The notes beneath the pieces are model-generated. The model had not been told where the DNA came from. It worked only from the letters and a program-made list of their open reading frames with translations, and did not search any database. Source: Selaginella moellendorffii (lineage: Eukaryota; Streptophyta; Lycopodiopsida; Selaginellales; Selaginellaceae). From it: DNA of 64,000 bases. Where the stretch lies: assembly GCF_000143415.4 (NCBI RefSeq), contig NW_003314290.1:1602454-1666453 (forward strand). The letters are read 5' to 3'. Shown here one piece after another: positions 46,060-57,599 of this stretch (position 1 is the first letter of the stretch; each line of letters starts with the position of its first letter). The position numbers were made by a program, and so were the translations under genes.

Positions 46060-48960
46060 GATTAAAAATAAAAGTTCAATAAAAAAGCGTGAGTAATTGA
46101 GAACTTTTAGGTTATTTTATGTAAAACTAAAAAATTAAAGATTATTAGTTTTATTTGATAGAAATTAAGAATTTGTAAGTATTTTAATGATATAAAAGAG
46201 TTTAAATATTTAAAAATCTATTTCATAATTTAAATATAAAGATGTGTGATAAGGAGATTTGTGATTGCAAAATTAAATGATTAAGTGTGTGAGGACCATT
46301 TGCTTTATATAAGCTAAGGTTTTTAAGTTAATTATATTTCTGTATCTTATGCACTCACATTAATGAAGTACATCTCCATTATTAAATAGCAAAACGCTTA
46401 TAATTGTTACTTCTTCACCAATACTTTCAACTAGGGTTTATATAAGTGAATACATGTTAAAAGAGGAAACATTATAGAATTTTTTTTTTTATAATTCACC
46501 CCATTAGAAAATAACAACAATGCATATGAATAGAAGAAGAAGATTTCAAAAAGGCCATTAAATGATGGGCTAAATAAAAAGGTTACATTTAAAAAATATA
46601 ACATTTTAAAGTCATTGTTATCAGCTTAGAGAGATGGAATTCAAAAGAAAAAATTTAAAAATTTAAAATTATGCTTATACTTGAAAATGCAATCCTTGAA
46701 AAACTCTTTATAATTTGCCAAAAAATTAAGTAACTAATGTGGAAAATCAGTGTTATAAAAGTAATAGTTTTTTTTAGCTCCCACGAAGAACCAAACCCAT
46801 TCTCCCATAGAATACTTGAAAGATTGTGATAAAGTGGATTTTTAAAACACCATCTAAAACTCATATATAAAATTGTAAAATCATTAGGAATTAACTGCAT
46901 AAAGTTTATAAACAAGTCTGTCATAGATGCAACCTACCAAAACTTAAAGAGTATATACACCATTACAAGATACATACTAGAGAGAATATAGAACTATGAT
47001 GAAGTTGTAATATTTATTAGTCAAATTCAAGGTGTGAAGGTGTTAACTCTATAAAGTTTTAAATTGTTTTACATAATCACTCTAAATAATATTGAGTATC
47101 TCACTACACTGACATATTGCAATGCAGGAGATAAATAATTCTAAATATATACATCTTCCAAACAGATTAAAGAATGGCTAACTAGATAATAGGTTGTTAG
47201 TCAAGTGTATTAACTATTAGTGAAAAAGCATGGATCAATAATGTTTTATATCTTAGTTGTTTTGACTACTTTGTAAAATTTATAGACTGTACACTTACAC
47301 ATTTTTATAGTAGATGGTCATAAAAGCTATTGCAACTTTGTGGCTTTGGTGAAAATAGCATCCCTAGGCATTAACATAACACTAATCCCACCTATACATC
47401 ACAAAAACTATATGTTTTTAGATCATTCAAAATTAGTTTTTAAGAATTTTGTTATCGATAAAGATGGATGATGAATATAATACTTACAAAAAAGGATATT
47501 GCTTAATTGGTTTCAAAAGTGTCACTTATTGCACTTAAAGAGTAACATCAAAGCTAGGTTCATACATTATCTATTAAACAACATAAGAATGAATAATGAG
47601 TATAGAGTGAATGCATTATACACAACCACCTTGGAAGAAATTTAATGTAAGAAATTAAAGAGAATAACTCAAGAGACACTCTATAAGGGTTTAAATATAG
47701 AAGAAAAAGGCTTATGAACAAAAATGCACCCTTTTTTTCAATTAATTAATGATTTTAAAATATTTAGAGTTAAATGTCCTTAAGTTTGAATACTACTAGG
47801 CTAGATGACTTTTTGGGAAGCTTAAATTTATAAGCTTATATTCAAGTAGTAAAGGACTTAATGATGATGACTGAAGACTATAACAATGAAAGAAATAACA
47901 AAAAAACCATAAAGGAAATCAAGATAACAAAGCAAAACTAGCAAAACTAGTATTCAAAACTTGCAATGTTTCATCACCAAGACTTCTAAGCTTGCTTATT
48001 ATAATAGGCATTGCAATTAACTTAAAGAAATTTTATGTTAAGCTTACAAAAAAAATTGAAAAGAAGGCACATATAGACGAAGAGAAAAAGTAAAGAAAGA
48101 ACACTAAGAAACAACAACTCAAACAAAAGGCTCACAAACAAAACAAAGCTAAAAGAAAAAAAAAAAGGGAGAAATACATGTTGGAATTTACAACTTAATT
48201 AAGACACATCTTTTATATACTTGGAAAGAATGAGTAAAGATCACCACCACCTCCAAAAAATGAGTTAAGCAAACTTCAATCTCAAGCTACAAGAAGCTGT
48301 AAGATCTACATGAGGAGGCTAGAGAGAGAATCACAATATAGACAATAATGAAATCTATATTCCTACTCAAACACAAGAACTTGCAAAACCAAACAAAAGA
48401 AATGAATCAATCATCAAGTTAAAGGTAAAAACGCTTAAAACTAATGTTTACTTCTAACTTTTACTATGTTAAACTAAGGCACTTCAAGATCATTCAATCA
48501 TAGGCACTTTGAGCTCAGCCAATCATAGATGTTTCAAAACATTAAACTTCTAAATAAAAGCTAGAAATGAAATAAAATCTTAAAGCTCTTTATAGATTTA
48601 AGAATCTTAGAGACCCTTAAGGATTTCAAACAAGATCTTGGAACTCCACAAACCTAAAGATTTAGAGATTGTTTCAAGATTTAGGAACTTTGAGACTTTA
48701 TTTTTCTAAGATCCTTGCAATGCAAAGATCAAATAAAAAACATGCACAAAAGAAGAAGGAAACAAAAGGTCAAACCATCTCTCACAAAAGTCCCAAATAG
48801 CCCAAAGTCAAAGCATGACCAACATCTTAGCAAAAGAAAAGATTGATAATGATGGCTTGAAGAGGGAGAGATGTAGCCATGCAAGTGGAAAGAAAATGGC
48901 AGCCCAAGTACAAGGAGATGGTGAAAGAAGCAAAAGAGATGGTAGGCCAAGTATAATAAG
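46060..48960. other. AT-rich gene desert
   Basis: Nearly 3 kb of AT-rich DNA without a supported gene, similar in texture to 28270-31400. Its right end becomes purine-rich (GAGATGG-type units) and leads into the retroelement. Confidence 0.65.
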
Positions 48961-49067
48961 ATTGTGAGGGAAAGGAGATGGCTACAAAGTGTGAAAGAAA
49001 TGGCTATGATTGGGAGAGGAGATGGTTATCCACATGTTGCCCAATGGTGGAAGAAGGTGTATCAACC
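48960..49067. repeat. Purine-rich repeat flank, copy 1
   Basis: Degenerate GGAGATGGCTACAAAGTG / GAGAGGAGATGGTTATCCAC units. A diverged direct copy is found at about 57640-57730 on the other side of the retroelement (GGAGATGGCCACAAAGTGCG, GAGGAGATGGTTGCCCATAT). Confidence 0.6.
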
Positions 49068-49097
49068 AAAAACCCAAGCTCAAGGGACTCCGACCTT

Positions 49098-49268
49098 GAA
49101 CCCAAGGTTGCATCGGAGCCATAGATTGGATCATGCACAACATATACCATTTATTAGCATATGCTGGCAGTTAGAACTGCCAGCCTTTCAAAGGGGGGAA
49201 TCCGAATTGTGGATCCCCATCTCCACTCATCATTTTCATATCAATACACAGCATTCATTCACTCGTCT
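49098..49268 (+). repeat. Terminal repeat segment, inverted partner of 57429-57590
   Basis: Contains CATAGATTGGATCATGCACA, TTAGCATATGCTGGCAGTTA and TTTTCATATCAATACACAGC. The reverse complements of these occur, slightly diverged, at 57429-57590. Confidence 0.8.
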
Positions 49269-50199
49269 AACTCTGACAAACTAGTCTCGGACATCCATGA
49301 AGAATATGACAACTACACAACACCACCAGACACACCACCAGCAGGACCCTCAACAGCACCCATTGAAGTGCCCGAGCCTGACCAAACATTTGAGCAGTTG
49401 ACACAAACTACGCTCGAGCAACAAAACATTTTTCAAGCAGCATACAACCACTTCAAAGGTACATTCACCAACCCCATCTACAGTGACAACGAACGACCAA
49501 GTTTCCTGCCCAGCTTTACAGACTTCACCAGACTGGTACCATTTTCACCATACCAACCAATCTTCACAACACCGATATATCCCATATTTGCATCCAACTT
49601 CTACTGAAGCCTGCTATCAGCCAAACCTTTCGAACACGCTTTCAACTTTAACACACTGACAAGACAACAACTTGACTTCACCCACTATAGTCGCACTCCG
49701 ATATACCTAGTCAATAGCGGTAAAGACGAACAACCTGAATCATCCAATAGTCAAGCACTCGACGAAGAAGTCGACCACTCACACTGAGTTGATGAACAAC
49801 TATAATCATCCAACAACAATGAGGTTGACGAACCAATCGTCGACGACAATAATCTTCAACAGCAACCACAATCATCACACAACTATACACTCGAAGAACT
49901 CTTCGACAATCTAGAAGAACCACCACAACCAACACAACATAACTCTGACAAGTACTTTGACAACAAGTTCAACTAGCATCTTCCGAAAATCAACATTGAC
50001 AAGCAACCAAACACTGACGACACACTCGATAAAAGTCCCAAGAAAGAAGAAAAAACAGAGGAGAGTCCACTAAACAACAACAACAATTCACCAGCTCCCT
50101 CCTACACCAACTTTGCTGTCGACCCCGACAACCCCTTGCTCCAAATCACCTTCGGACTCCATGGTGAGAACCCAATAAAACAACCTTGACAATACCGAC

Positions 50200-51030
50200 A
50201 TTACTACCAACAGCAAATGGCAGTCACTACTGCCGTAGCCAACATACCCGTCAGAAGACATGTCTCCTATCCACTATTTCATGGTCTGAAGTTGGAAGAC
50301 ACCAAGAAACATGTTGAACAGTTCTAAGAAGCAATCTGTATCAACGGCCACACAACCGAACTCCCATACTACTTCCGATGTACCCTTCGAAAGTGAGCCA
50401 ACGAATGGGCTCAAATGCTTCCTCAAAATACAAGTTTCGATGACCTCACACTCAAGCTCATTGACCGATTCAAGTCTTCCCTCACTCAAAGCCAACAACT
50501 TCACAAGATCCCAAAACTCAAGTAGAAGTCTGGTCAATCCATTGATGACTACACTCAAACCTTCACTCGACATGCCAGCAAATGCAGCAACAGTGCCACT
50601 GAAACTTTACTTTACCAATGGTACATGCAAGGCCTCCAATAATCCTTCCAAAAAGCTGCAATACACATCAATGTCACCACTTACCTCAAACTCGCAAGAG
50701 CCCTTCAAGATGTTCAAGCTCGACAAATGACAGCACAAGTCGACGACATAGACAACTCAGATTCTGACAGCAGTTCTGACGATGACTCCAATGATGAACT
50801 TGGAGAGAGCGCCAAGTCAAAACTTTGGAAACTCAGGAAAACAATCGACAAGATCAAGGGAAAAGCCAAGGCTGACATCAAAGAATTTCAATCTGGAATT
50901 TGGTGTACTAGCAAGAATGAAGGACATCTGGCAAGTGACTGCAAACTCCAAATCTCCAAATGCCAGATCTGTGCCAAAGGTGGTCATGACGCCAAGACTT
51001 GCAGATTTCAAAATTCTCCGAAAGTTTGAT
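50200..51030 (+). pseudogene. Retroelement Gag relic with zinc-knuckle region
   Basis: A Gag capsid-like region (HVSYPLFHGLKLEDTKKHVE, RKANEWAQM-like, and QSIDDYTQTFTRHASKCSNS) is cut by several stops. A longer intact stretch follows with an acidic Asp/Ser run. Two zinc knuckles come next: the second, CQICAKGGHDAKTC, is complete, while the first (CTSKNEGHLASDC) lacks the second Cys. The Gag of plant gypsy elements packages RNA; this copy cannot encode a whole protein. Confidence 0.7.
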
Positions 51031-51049
51031 AAATCTTGAACTATCCCTG

Positions 51050-51480
51050 ACAGCAATTTCAACAACCATATCCAAATCAATACTTTGACAACTACTTGAC
51101 ACCACCTTTGATAAATTGGAGAACACCAAGAAACAACTTCCAACAGTAGAGTCAACAATGGAAAGATCAACCTTGCTACAACAACTACAACAACAATTAC
51201 AACAACGACTACAACAACAACTACAATGATTGACAATACCCGCCAAACCGAAACTATGCAGCAAACCAAGACAACTACAACCTAGGATACCAACAATACT
51301 CAAGATACCAGAACCGACAATACCAAGGTCAAGGTTATCAAAACCAAGGCTACCAAGGCAACTACAACAACCGGCCATGGCAACCTCAACTTCAAAACCA
51401 AGGAGGTCCGTCGAGACTTGGTCCACCACCTCCTTGACAACAAGATCAAAACCAGCAGCGACCACCAACAACAAGGATGG
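51050..51480 (+). pseudogene. Asn/Gln/Tyr-rich linker of the retroelement
   Basis: The plus frame after the zinc knuckles is rich in Asn, Tyr and Gln. At DNA level, 51172-51228 is a run of CAACTA/CAACAA units. Later parts read QYQGQGYQNQGYQGNYNN. Such low-complexity linkers occur between Gag and protease in some elements; stops interrupt it here. Confidence 0.55.
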
Positions 51481-51945
51481 TCAAGACTGACAAACTACCT
51501 TATGCTGATAATTACAACTCCGATCCTCAAGTCATGGCAGTACAAACTCGAGAGCAAAAAAACAACAACAACCGAATAGAGATTCTGAAGATAGTGAAGA
51601 GAAGGGCCCACAAAACTCCGGGAATGGAAAAAGAAGTAGAAGATAGCCGCCAAGATACAATGGCAACTCACTCTACAACCATCCAAATTAGTGATTTTAC
51701 ACTCCGACAATGAAGCTCAACCATCACTAGCTAAACAACAATGCCAAGACTCAATATCAGAAAACCGACAGACAAATTGTTTGACATTGACACTAACACC
51801 GACACTGGCACACAATTCAACAAACTTCAAGGAAATACAAGAAGTAGCAGAGACTATCCTTCACCAAAATATTTAGATCACCATTGGCCAACTGCTGAAG
51901 ATTGCACCCTACCTCACTAAACAACTCACCGATCTGACATCTGCA

Positions 51946-52338
51946 TTGAACAACGCTCTAACAGACTCACCCAAACTCAACCCGACATGGACAGTTGTCA
52001 ACACTCGAACCGAGATTCAACCAGGCAATTGCAATAATGATGTTCCGACAATCGACCTACAACTTGATAAACACCTTGTTTCCAGAGCCATAATTGATGG
52101 CGGCTCCAATGTCAATATTATTGAAGAGAGTCTTGTTCACCAACTCAACATCAGCCTAGTCCACCGAACACCTTTCAACATCCGAATGGCCAACCACCAA
52201 TCTGTTCAACCCAAAGGCATCATCCAAAAAGTCAACACTAGCATTCAAGGCATTGAAATACTAGTTAACTATGTTGTCCTCAAACTACTGGAGCAGAGTG
52301 ATGGATACTCGATTCTCCTTGGTCGACCTTGGCTCTAA
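51946..52338 (+). pseudogene. Retroelement aspartic protease relic
   Basis: An open stretch of 130 codons contains SRAIIDGGSNVNIIEESLVH, matching the plant gypsy protease active site (IDGGSSVNV type) with the catalytic Asp kept, and ends with YSILLGRPWL, a usual family feature. It is one of the better preserved parts of the element. Confidence 0.75.
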
Positions 52339-52929
52339 AGTGCCCAAGTTTATCAAGACTGGCCCAACAACAATCTTATCCTTCGAGGACCAGACGGACC
52401 GACAACCATGTCGACAAAAGCAACCAAATCACTATCCAATCACAACCGACTTATCAACTTGGAAGAATATAATATCTCAAAGATGGCCTCAACGACTATG
52501 AAGAACAACAAATCCTCAAAGCCTACCCTGATTTTGAACCTTTGGCTAAGATTGACCTTTTCCGAATCGTCACCGACTTCCATCGAGAATGACTACCAAT
52601 TACATTAGCACTGAAAAATCCAGTCACTCAAAAATACAAAACTCAAAGCGCCACCAGCATTCATAGTCGACAACCAAAACAAAGTTGCCTACATTCTGAC
52701 AATTCCAGCCAATCAAAAACTCGAAAAAGTCAGCCTTGCTGATGATGGCAACAAACACTTTGTACTTGCCACTGACATCTCAGCAAGTTTTCGAGACAAA
52801 GGCATCAAACTTCTCCAAAAGAAGAAACACTTGTTCACTTAGAGTTACCAAGACCTTAAGGGAGTTTCACCGAAACTCAACCTTCACACCATTAACCTTC
52901 TTCCGAACTCAAAACTGAGAAGACAAGCA

Positions 52930-53640
52930 GCCTACCGGATGAATCTGAATCTGATGGAACAAGTCAAGAAAGAACTCAACAAGCTTCTCCAAGTTGAGTA
53001 CATCTACCCAATTCAGAATCCAATTTGGCTTTCACCACTGGTGGTTGTGCCGAAGAAAAACGGCAAACTTCAAATCTATGTCAACTATAAACATCTCAAT
53101 GACGCCACCAAAAAATATGTCTTCCCGATACCATTTACCAACGAAGTTCTTGACGCAGTCACCGGACACGAGATGTACTCCTTCCTCCGGCTACAACCAA
53201 ATCCACATTGCTGAAGAAGATCAGCACAAGACAGCATTTATCAGTCCATGGGGAGCCTATGCTTACCGATGAATGCTTTTTGGACTCTGCAACGCCCCGT
53301 TTACCTTCCAAAGACTCGTCACCAACACGTTCCGAGACTACCTCACCGACTTCATGAGAGTCTTCATGGACGACTTCAGCATCTTCAGTTTAGAAGATTG
53401 ACATCTTGAATGCCTCGAGAAATGTCTCGACAAGTGCAAGGAGCACAACATAGCACTCAACCCCGACAAATGTGCTTTCTTTGTCAAATCTGGAGTACTT
53501 CTCAGCCATGTTGTCTGCAAAGATGGCATTCTCATCGACAAGGACAAAGTTGACGTCATCTCCAAACTCAAACCGCCGAAGAATCAGAAAGAACTTCGAC
53601 GCTTCCTCGGCAAAGTCGGATATCACTGACGCTTCATCCA
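52930..53640 (+). pseudogene. Retroelement reverse transcriptase relic
   Basis: LSPLVVVPKKNGKLQIYVNY and KYVFPIPFTNEVLDAVTGHE are followed, after a 1-nt frame change near 53185, by GYNQIHIAEEDQHKTAF, then a TGA, then FGLCNAPFTFQRLVTNTFRD and the active-site FMDDF. The two Asp of the polymerase motif remain. At least one indel and two stops make it inactive. Confidence 0.82.
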
Positions 53641-53699
53641 CAAGTATGCTCACTTTGCCAACCACTCACAGACGGACCGAAGCAAGATACCCAATGGAC

Positions 53700-54234
53700 A
53701 TGGACAATTGAACAGCAACAAGCATTCAACAATCTCCGACTCAAACTCACAACAGCACCGATCCTTGCCAAACCCGACTGGACACAAGAGTTCCACATTC
53801 ATGTCGACACTTCCGATGTTGCCACTGGCGCAATTCTTAGCCAAACTCAGCATGACAACCAAGATCAACCAATCTACTACACCAGCCAACTACTCAACCC
53901 AGCTGAACGAAACTACACTACCATCGAGAAAGAAGCTCTCAGCATGGTCTACTCACTCCAGAAGTTCCGACACTACATACTATCAACCAAAGTTGTCCTT
54001 TTTGTCGACCACAAGGCACTCCTTTACCTCATCAACAAGCCGATACTATCTAGTCAAATATCAAGATGGTTCCTTTTACTACAAGAATACAACTTCAAAA
54101 TTGTCCACAAACCCAGAAAAAATCATGAGCAAGCAGACTATCTCAGCCAGATCACCATTGGCAACAAACCCAAAAGACTCACCGATGACTTACTCGACTC
54201 AAACCTATTCCAAATTTCAATACCAACAACCTAG
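53700..54234 (+). pseudogene. Retroelement RNase H relic
   Basis: FHIHVDTSDVATGAILSQ carries the first catalytic Asp. NYTTIEKEALSMVYSLQKFR holds the conserved Glu, and VVLFVDHKALLYLINKP the next Asp. HEQADYLSQI is the usual end of the domain. The early and late parts lie in different frames, so an indel lies between them near 53900. Confidence 0.78.
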
Positions 54235-54439
54235 CTCAAAGACGTCTTCAGTTACCTGAACTTAGCAAAAGTTCCAGATCAGTACACCACATCTGACCAA
54301 AAGAAGCTTTTGTCGCTAAGACCCGTCGATACTCAATCATCAGGGGCAGTCTCTACAAACTTGGCATCAACAACATTCTTCGCTGATGCATCCAATTGCC
54401 AAGCACAACTCAAATCATCAAGGAAGCTCACGCTGGACC

Positions 54440-55440
54440 TTCTGGCGGACACTTCACTGCCGACACCACAACTCGGAAGATTCTTCAAGCCGACCTTTGG
54501 TGGCTGACACTCTGGCACGACACCAAAGAATTCTGCAAACGCTGTGACACATGTCAATGACACTGATTACTGCCGAAAACTCAGACTCAACAACTCAACT
54601 CAACATTCTCGATGGCACCATTTCAGAAATGGGGACCCAACTTTGTCAGACCCCAAGTCAGTACCCGTCAACGAAATCAGTACATCGTTGTTGCCACTAA
54701 TTACACTACCAAGTGGGCTGAAGCAATTCCTCTCCAATACACCATAGCGAAAGCAACAGCAACCTTCATCTACGAAAATATCATCATTCATTTCGGCACA
54801 CCACTCAAACTCGTCACCAATAGAGGTACCCACTTCATCAACAAAACAATTGAACATCTCGCCACCGAGTTCAAAATCCGACACAAAACGTCGACACCAT
54901 ACTATCCTCAAGGTAATGGTCAAGCAGAAGCAACGAACAAAACACTGAAGCATCCTCAAAAAAGTCATCAACGATTCAGACAAAGACTGGGATGAAAAAC
55001 TTCTTAACGTACTTTGGGCCTATCGAACTGTGTATAAAGTCACCACCGACATGATGCCATTCAAACTCACCTTTGGAACAGAAGCCAATTGAATTCATCG
55101 TCCCAAGCATGCGAGTCACCATCAAGTATAATCTCAATACCCAACATGCAATTTGAGAAAGGCTTCAGCAACTCAAATGTCTCAACGAACTTTGACTCAA
55201 CGCCCTCTAGACACTTCACGCCATCCAAAAACAGAGAAAAGCTCGGCACGAATGACAAGCATCCCGAAACAACATTCCGAAATACAGCGTTGATGATCAT
55301 GTTCTCTGGTACCAGGGACCCATTGGCAAACTTGGCTGAAAACTCCACACCAACTGGCAAGGACCTTTCAAAATCATTACACTCTACCCCAACGGCACTA
55401 CCAAAGTCAGCACACTTGCCAAAGACTTCACTGAGATAGT
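54440..55440 (+). pseudogene. Retroelement integrase relic with altered catalytic Asp
   Basis: A zinc-site remnant (RRCDTCQ-like, ending in a TGA at about 54556) precedes a core with VATNYTTKWAEAIPLQYTI, LKLVTNRGTHFINKTIEHLA and YYPQGNGQAEATNKTLK. In active elements the first two blocks carry Asp (..DY.TKW.., ..D.G..F..); both are Asn here, while the third-block Glu remains. The C-terminal part is frame-broken. Confidence 0.78.
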
Positions 55441-55469
55441 AAACCTGTAGCGCACGTGGTTTTGACCCT

Positions 55470-55498
55470 TTATCCTATGGTGATTTACCATAGGATAA
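55470..55498. repeat. Perfect 12-bp palindrome with 5-nt loop
   Basis: TTATCCTATGGT, GATTT, ACCATAGGATAA. It could form a hairpin and sits just after the integrase relic. Confidence 0.85.
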
Positions 55499-55531
55499 CA
55501 CCACGAAGCGGAACCTAAACCCTCTTTGTGC

Positions 55532-55578
55532 CACGTGACAGATGCCACGTGTCACATGCCACGTGTCCATGCCACGTG
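55532..55578. promoter_or_regulatory. Cluster of CACGTG (G-box) motifs at about 14-bp spacing
   Basis: CACGTG starts at 55532, 55546, 55560 and 55573, embedded in repeated ATGCCACGTGTC; a further copy is at 55453. G-boxes bind plant bHLH and bZIP factors. Here the cluster lies inside retroelement DNA, so it may be a former enhancer or simply a short tandem repeat. Confidence 0.6.
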
Positions 55579-56627
55579 TCCACAGGAACCCAAGGTTCAG
55601 GGCCTTGGGCCACTGAACGAAGGAACGGTGCCAAACTCCCAAGCACGAAGCCAAGGAGTGACGGAACCGAACCACGGAACAACTCCCGAGCATAAAGCCC
55701 AAGGAGCGAAGGGACAGGAGCCCGGAGCAACTTGGAACAGTCTTGGAGCAACCAACATCCCAATGCCAGGACCAGCACACAAAACGGAGCCAAACAGAGT
55801 CTGGCGCTATTTCGGCATACCGGTGGCCTAACGTGAGGACATGGGTACTCCACCAACTAGCATGGAATGGAACTTGGGCTTAGACCCAAGCCGGACGCAG
55901 AACAAGGACAGGCACGCAAGCGGGAGCTAGACTATGCCTCAGGTTGGTCGGCCATGCCCGACCTACCCACTATCCCTACTATACATTTGGAACCCCCCAC
56001 AGCCCCCCCCCCCTTGAGGAACACACGCTTTGGGCTTTCACCCCAAGCCTCCCTTAGTATCAGGAGTTAGTCTCTGGGACAAGCTCGAAACTTACTAAAT
56101 ATGGAATGTCCTTAGATTGCGAATTTGGACACGGGACGAACACCATTGTGTTCAGGCCGATCTCTACATTCCGTAGATATGCCAAATGAGCAAATCTGGA
56201 CACTTTCCATAAATAGCATTTGGGACCGAAATGAGACTAACACAAAGGGCATGATAGCGAGGGTGTTTGGCAGACACGGTAAGCTATCATCCAGCGATAT
56301 TGAGGGACCAATCTCAATACGCGAGGGTTCTTGTCAAGCCAGTGCAAGACAGAGCAAAAGAGAACTAACAAGCCGGGCCAAGTATGCTCAGCTAAATAGA
56401 CACTTAGGAATTCCTTCCTTATGCTCATCCGGCCAAGTACAGATGCAAAGTCCAGTTTACTAACACTTGAACAAGAAGGGCCAATAAAGGGAACCAGCAG
56501 TACCGACCTCCTGCCATCGTGGCAGTAAGGTAAGGGTGTCCGTAAGGACTAGTCGACAGGTAACTTTCGATACCCGAAGTCACATGCGCGACAAAACCTC
56601 AACAAGCTTCGACCATATCACGTCCAC

Positions 56628-57437
56628 ATGTTCAGCATCACCACCTCAGCAAGTTTCCAACCCAAACCAACAAACACCCCGAAACCAACAGTAGACAATC
56701 ACCCCAACAGACAAACTTCAACTCAACTCAGTTCAACACACCTCAACTCGACTGAACATGAACTTGCCCACCAACTTCAGCAACAAACCGCAGCAAAAAT
56801 CTCTAAGTCCAAAGCTACCATTGGATCAACGCCACCTCATCAGATCTCAACAGTTGAACTTAAGTTAACTTCATCACCAATCTCCACCATTGATCTTTCA
56901 TTAAGACAAGTCAAACAAGCTCAATTCAATCAACAAATCTAGACCATTCATCACCAGCAATTGAGTGCCACACAATTAGCCAACCAACTTAACAGGGAAA
57001 ACACTTTGATCACAGAAAATGAAGAGAAAGATGCAAGTTTATCCACCTTGCCGTCACAGGACCATGGATTCGAGCTCCTCCACAAGGCCTTTTCGACACA
57101 CTCTGACCAAGAGCTGGCGAGGAAGTTGGCTGCCTCCTTCAACCCCAAGAACAGCACCATAACCGACGGCACCAACAAGATCACCCTCAACCCAGCAAGA
57201 ATCGCTTCTGTTTTCAAAATCTCCAACAAGGGTTTGCTCCAATTCTTAGGAGAAGTTCCACAGCAAATCATCAAGGCGAATCGAGAGACTACATTCACAC
57301 CGAGGACGGTGTCTAGTTCTGTCAGGGGAGTAGAGTGTATCAACCAAAAACCCAGGCTCATGGGACTCCAACCCTTAGTGAGAAAAACAAAGGAGAAAAG
57401 GGCCCAATTTCCAAGGGCTGAGAAGAAAGACGAGTGA
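56628..57437 (+). pseudogene. Extra ORF downstream of pol, one in-frame stop
   Basis: One frame is open from 56628 to 57437 except for a TAG at 56940-56942. The first part is Thr/Ser/Gln-rich (STHLNSTEHELAHQLQQQTA). The second has FELLHKAFSTHSDQELARKL, ITLNPARIASVFKISNKGLL and GEVPQQIIKANRETTF. The I.LNP..I..VFKI..KG pattern faintly recalls plant mobile-domain or Gag-like N-terminal proteins. The last 30 codons run into the TGTATCAACC repeat, so the C-terminus is chimeric. Confidence 0.5.
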
Positions 57438-57590
57438 ATGAATGTTGTGTATTGATATGAAAATGATGAATGGAAATGGGGATCCACAATTCAGATTCCC
57501 CCCCTTGGCAGTTCAAACTGCCAGCATATGCTAATGAATAGTATATGCTGTGCATGATCCAATCTATGGCTCCAATGCAGCCTTGGGTTC
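57429..57590 (-). repeat. Terminal repeat segment, inverted partner of 49098-49268
   Basis: Reverse-complement copy of the left segment with a few substitutions, including the internal GGCAGTTCAAACTGCC small palindrome (GGCAGTTAGAACTGCC on the left). Confidence 0.8.
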
Positions 57591-57599
57591 GCCGTAGAT

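Larger units (their letters stand above)
49068..57590 (+). mobile_element. Decayed Ty3/gypsy-type retroelement with rearranged ends
   Basis: Gag-like, protease, reverse transcriptase, RNase H and integrase relics follow in gypsy order on the plus strand between about 50200 and 55400. All are broken by stops and small indels. The ends share a direct repeat starting TGTATCAACCAAAAACCCA (49068 and 57336). A segment of about 165 bp is inverted between 49098-49268 and 57429-57590 (for example GCATATGCTGGCAGTT against its reverse complement). A simple LTR pair would be direct throughout, so the ends are rearranged or two elements are nested. Exact limits are uncertain. Confidence 0.75.

Noticed and set aside
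55981-56020. C-run (about 12 C) as a possible structural motif
   Set aside because: A homopolymer in decayed retroelement DNA; too little to support a function.
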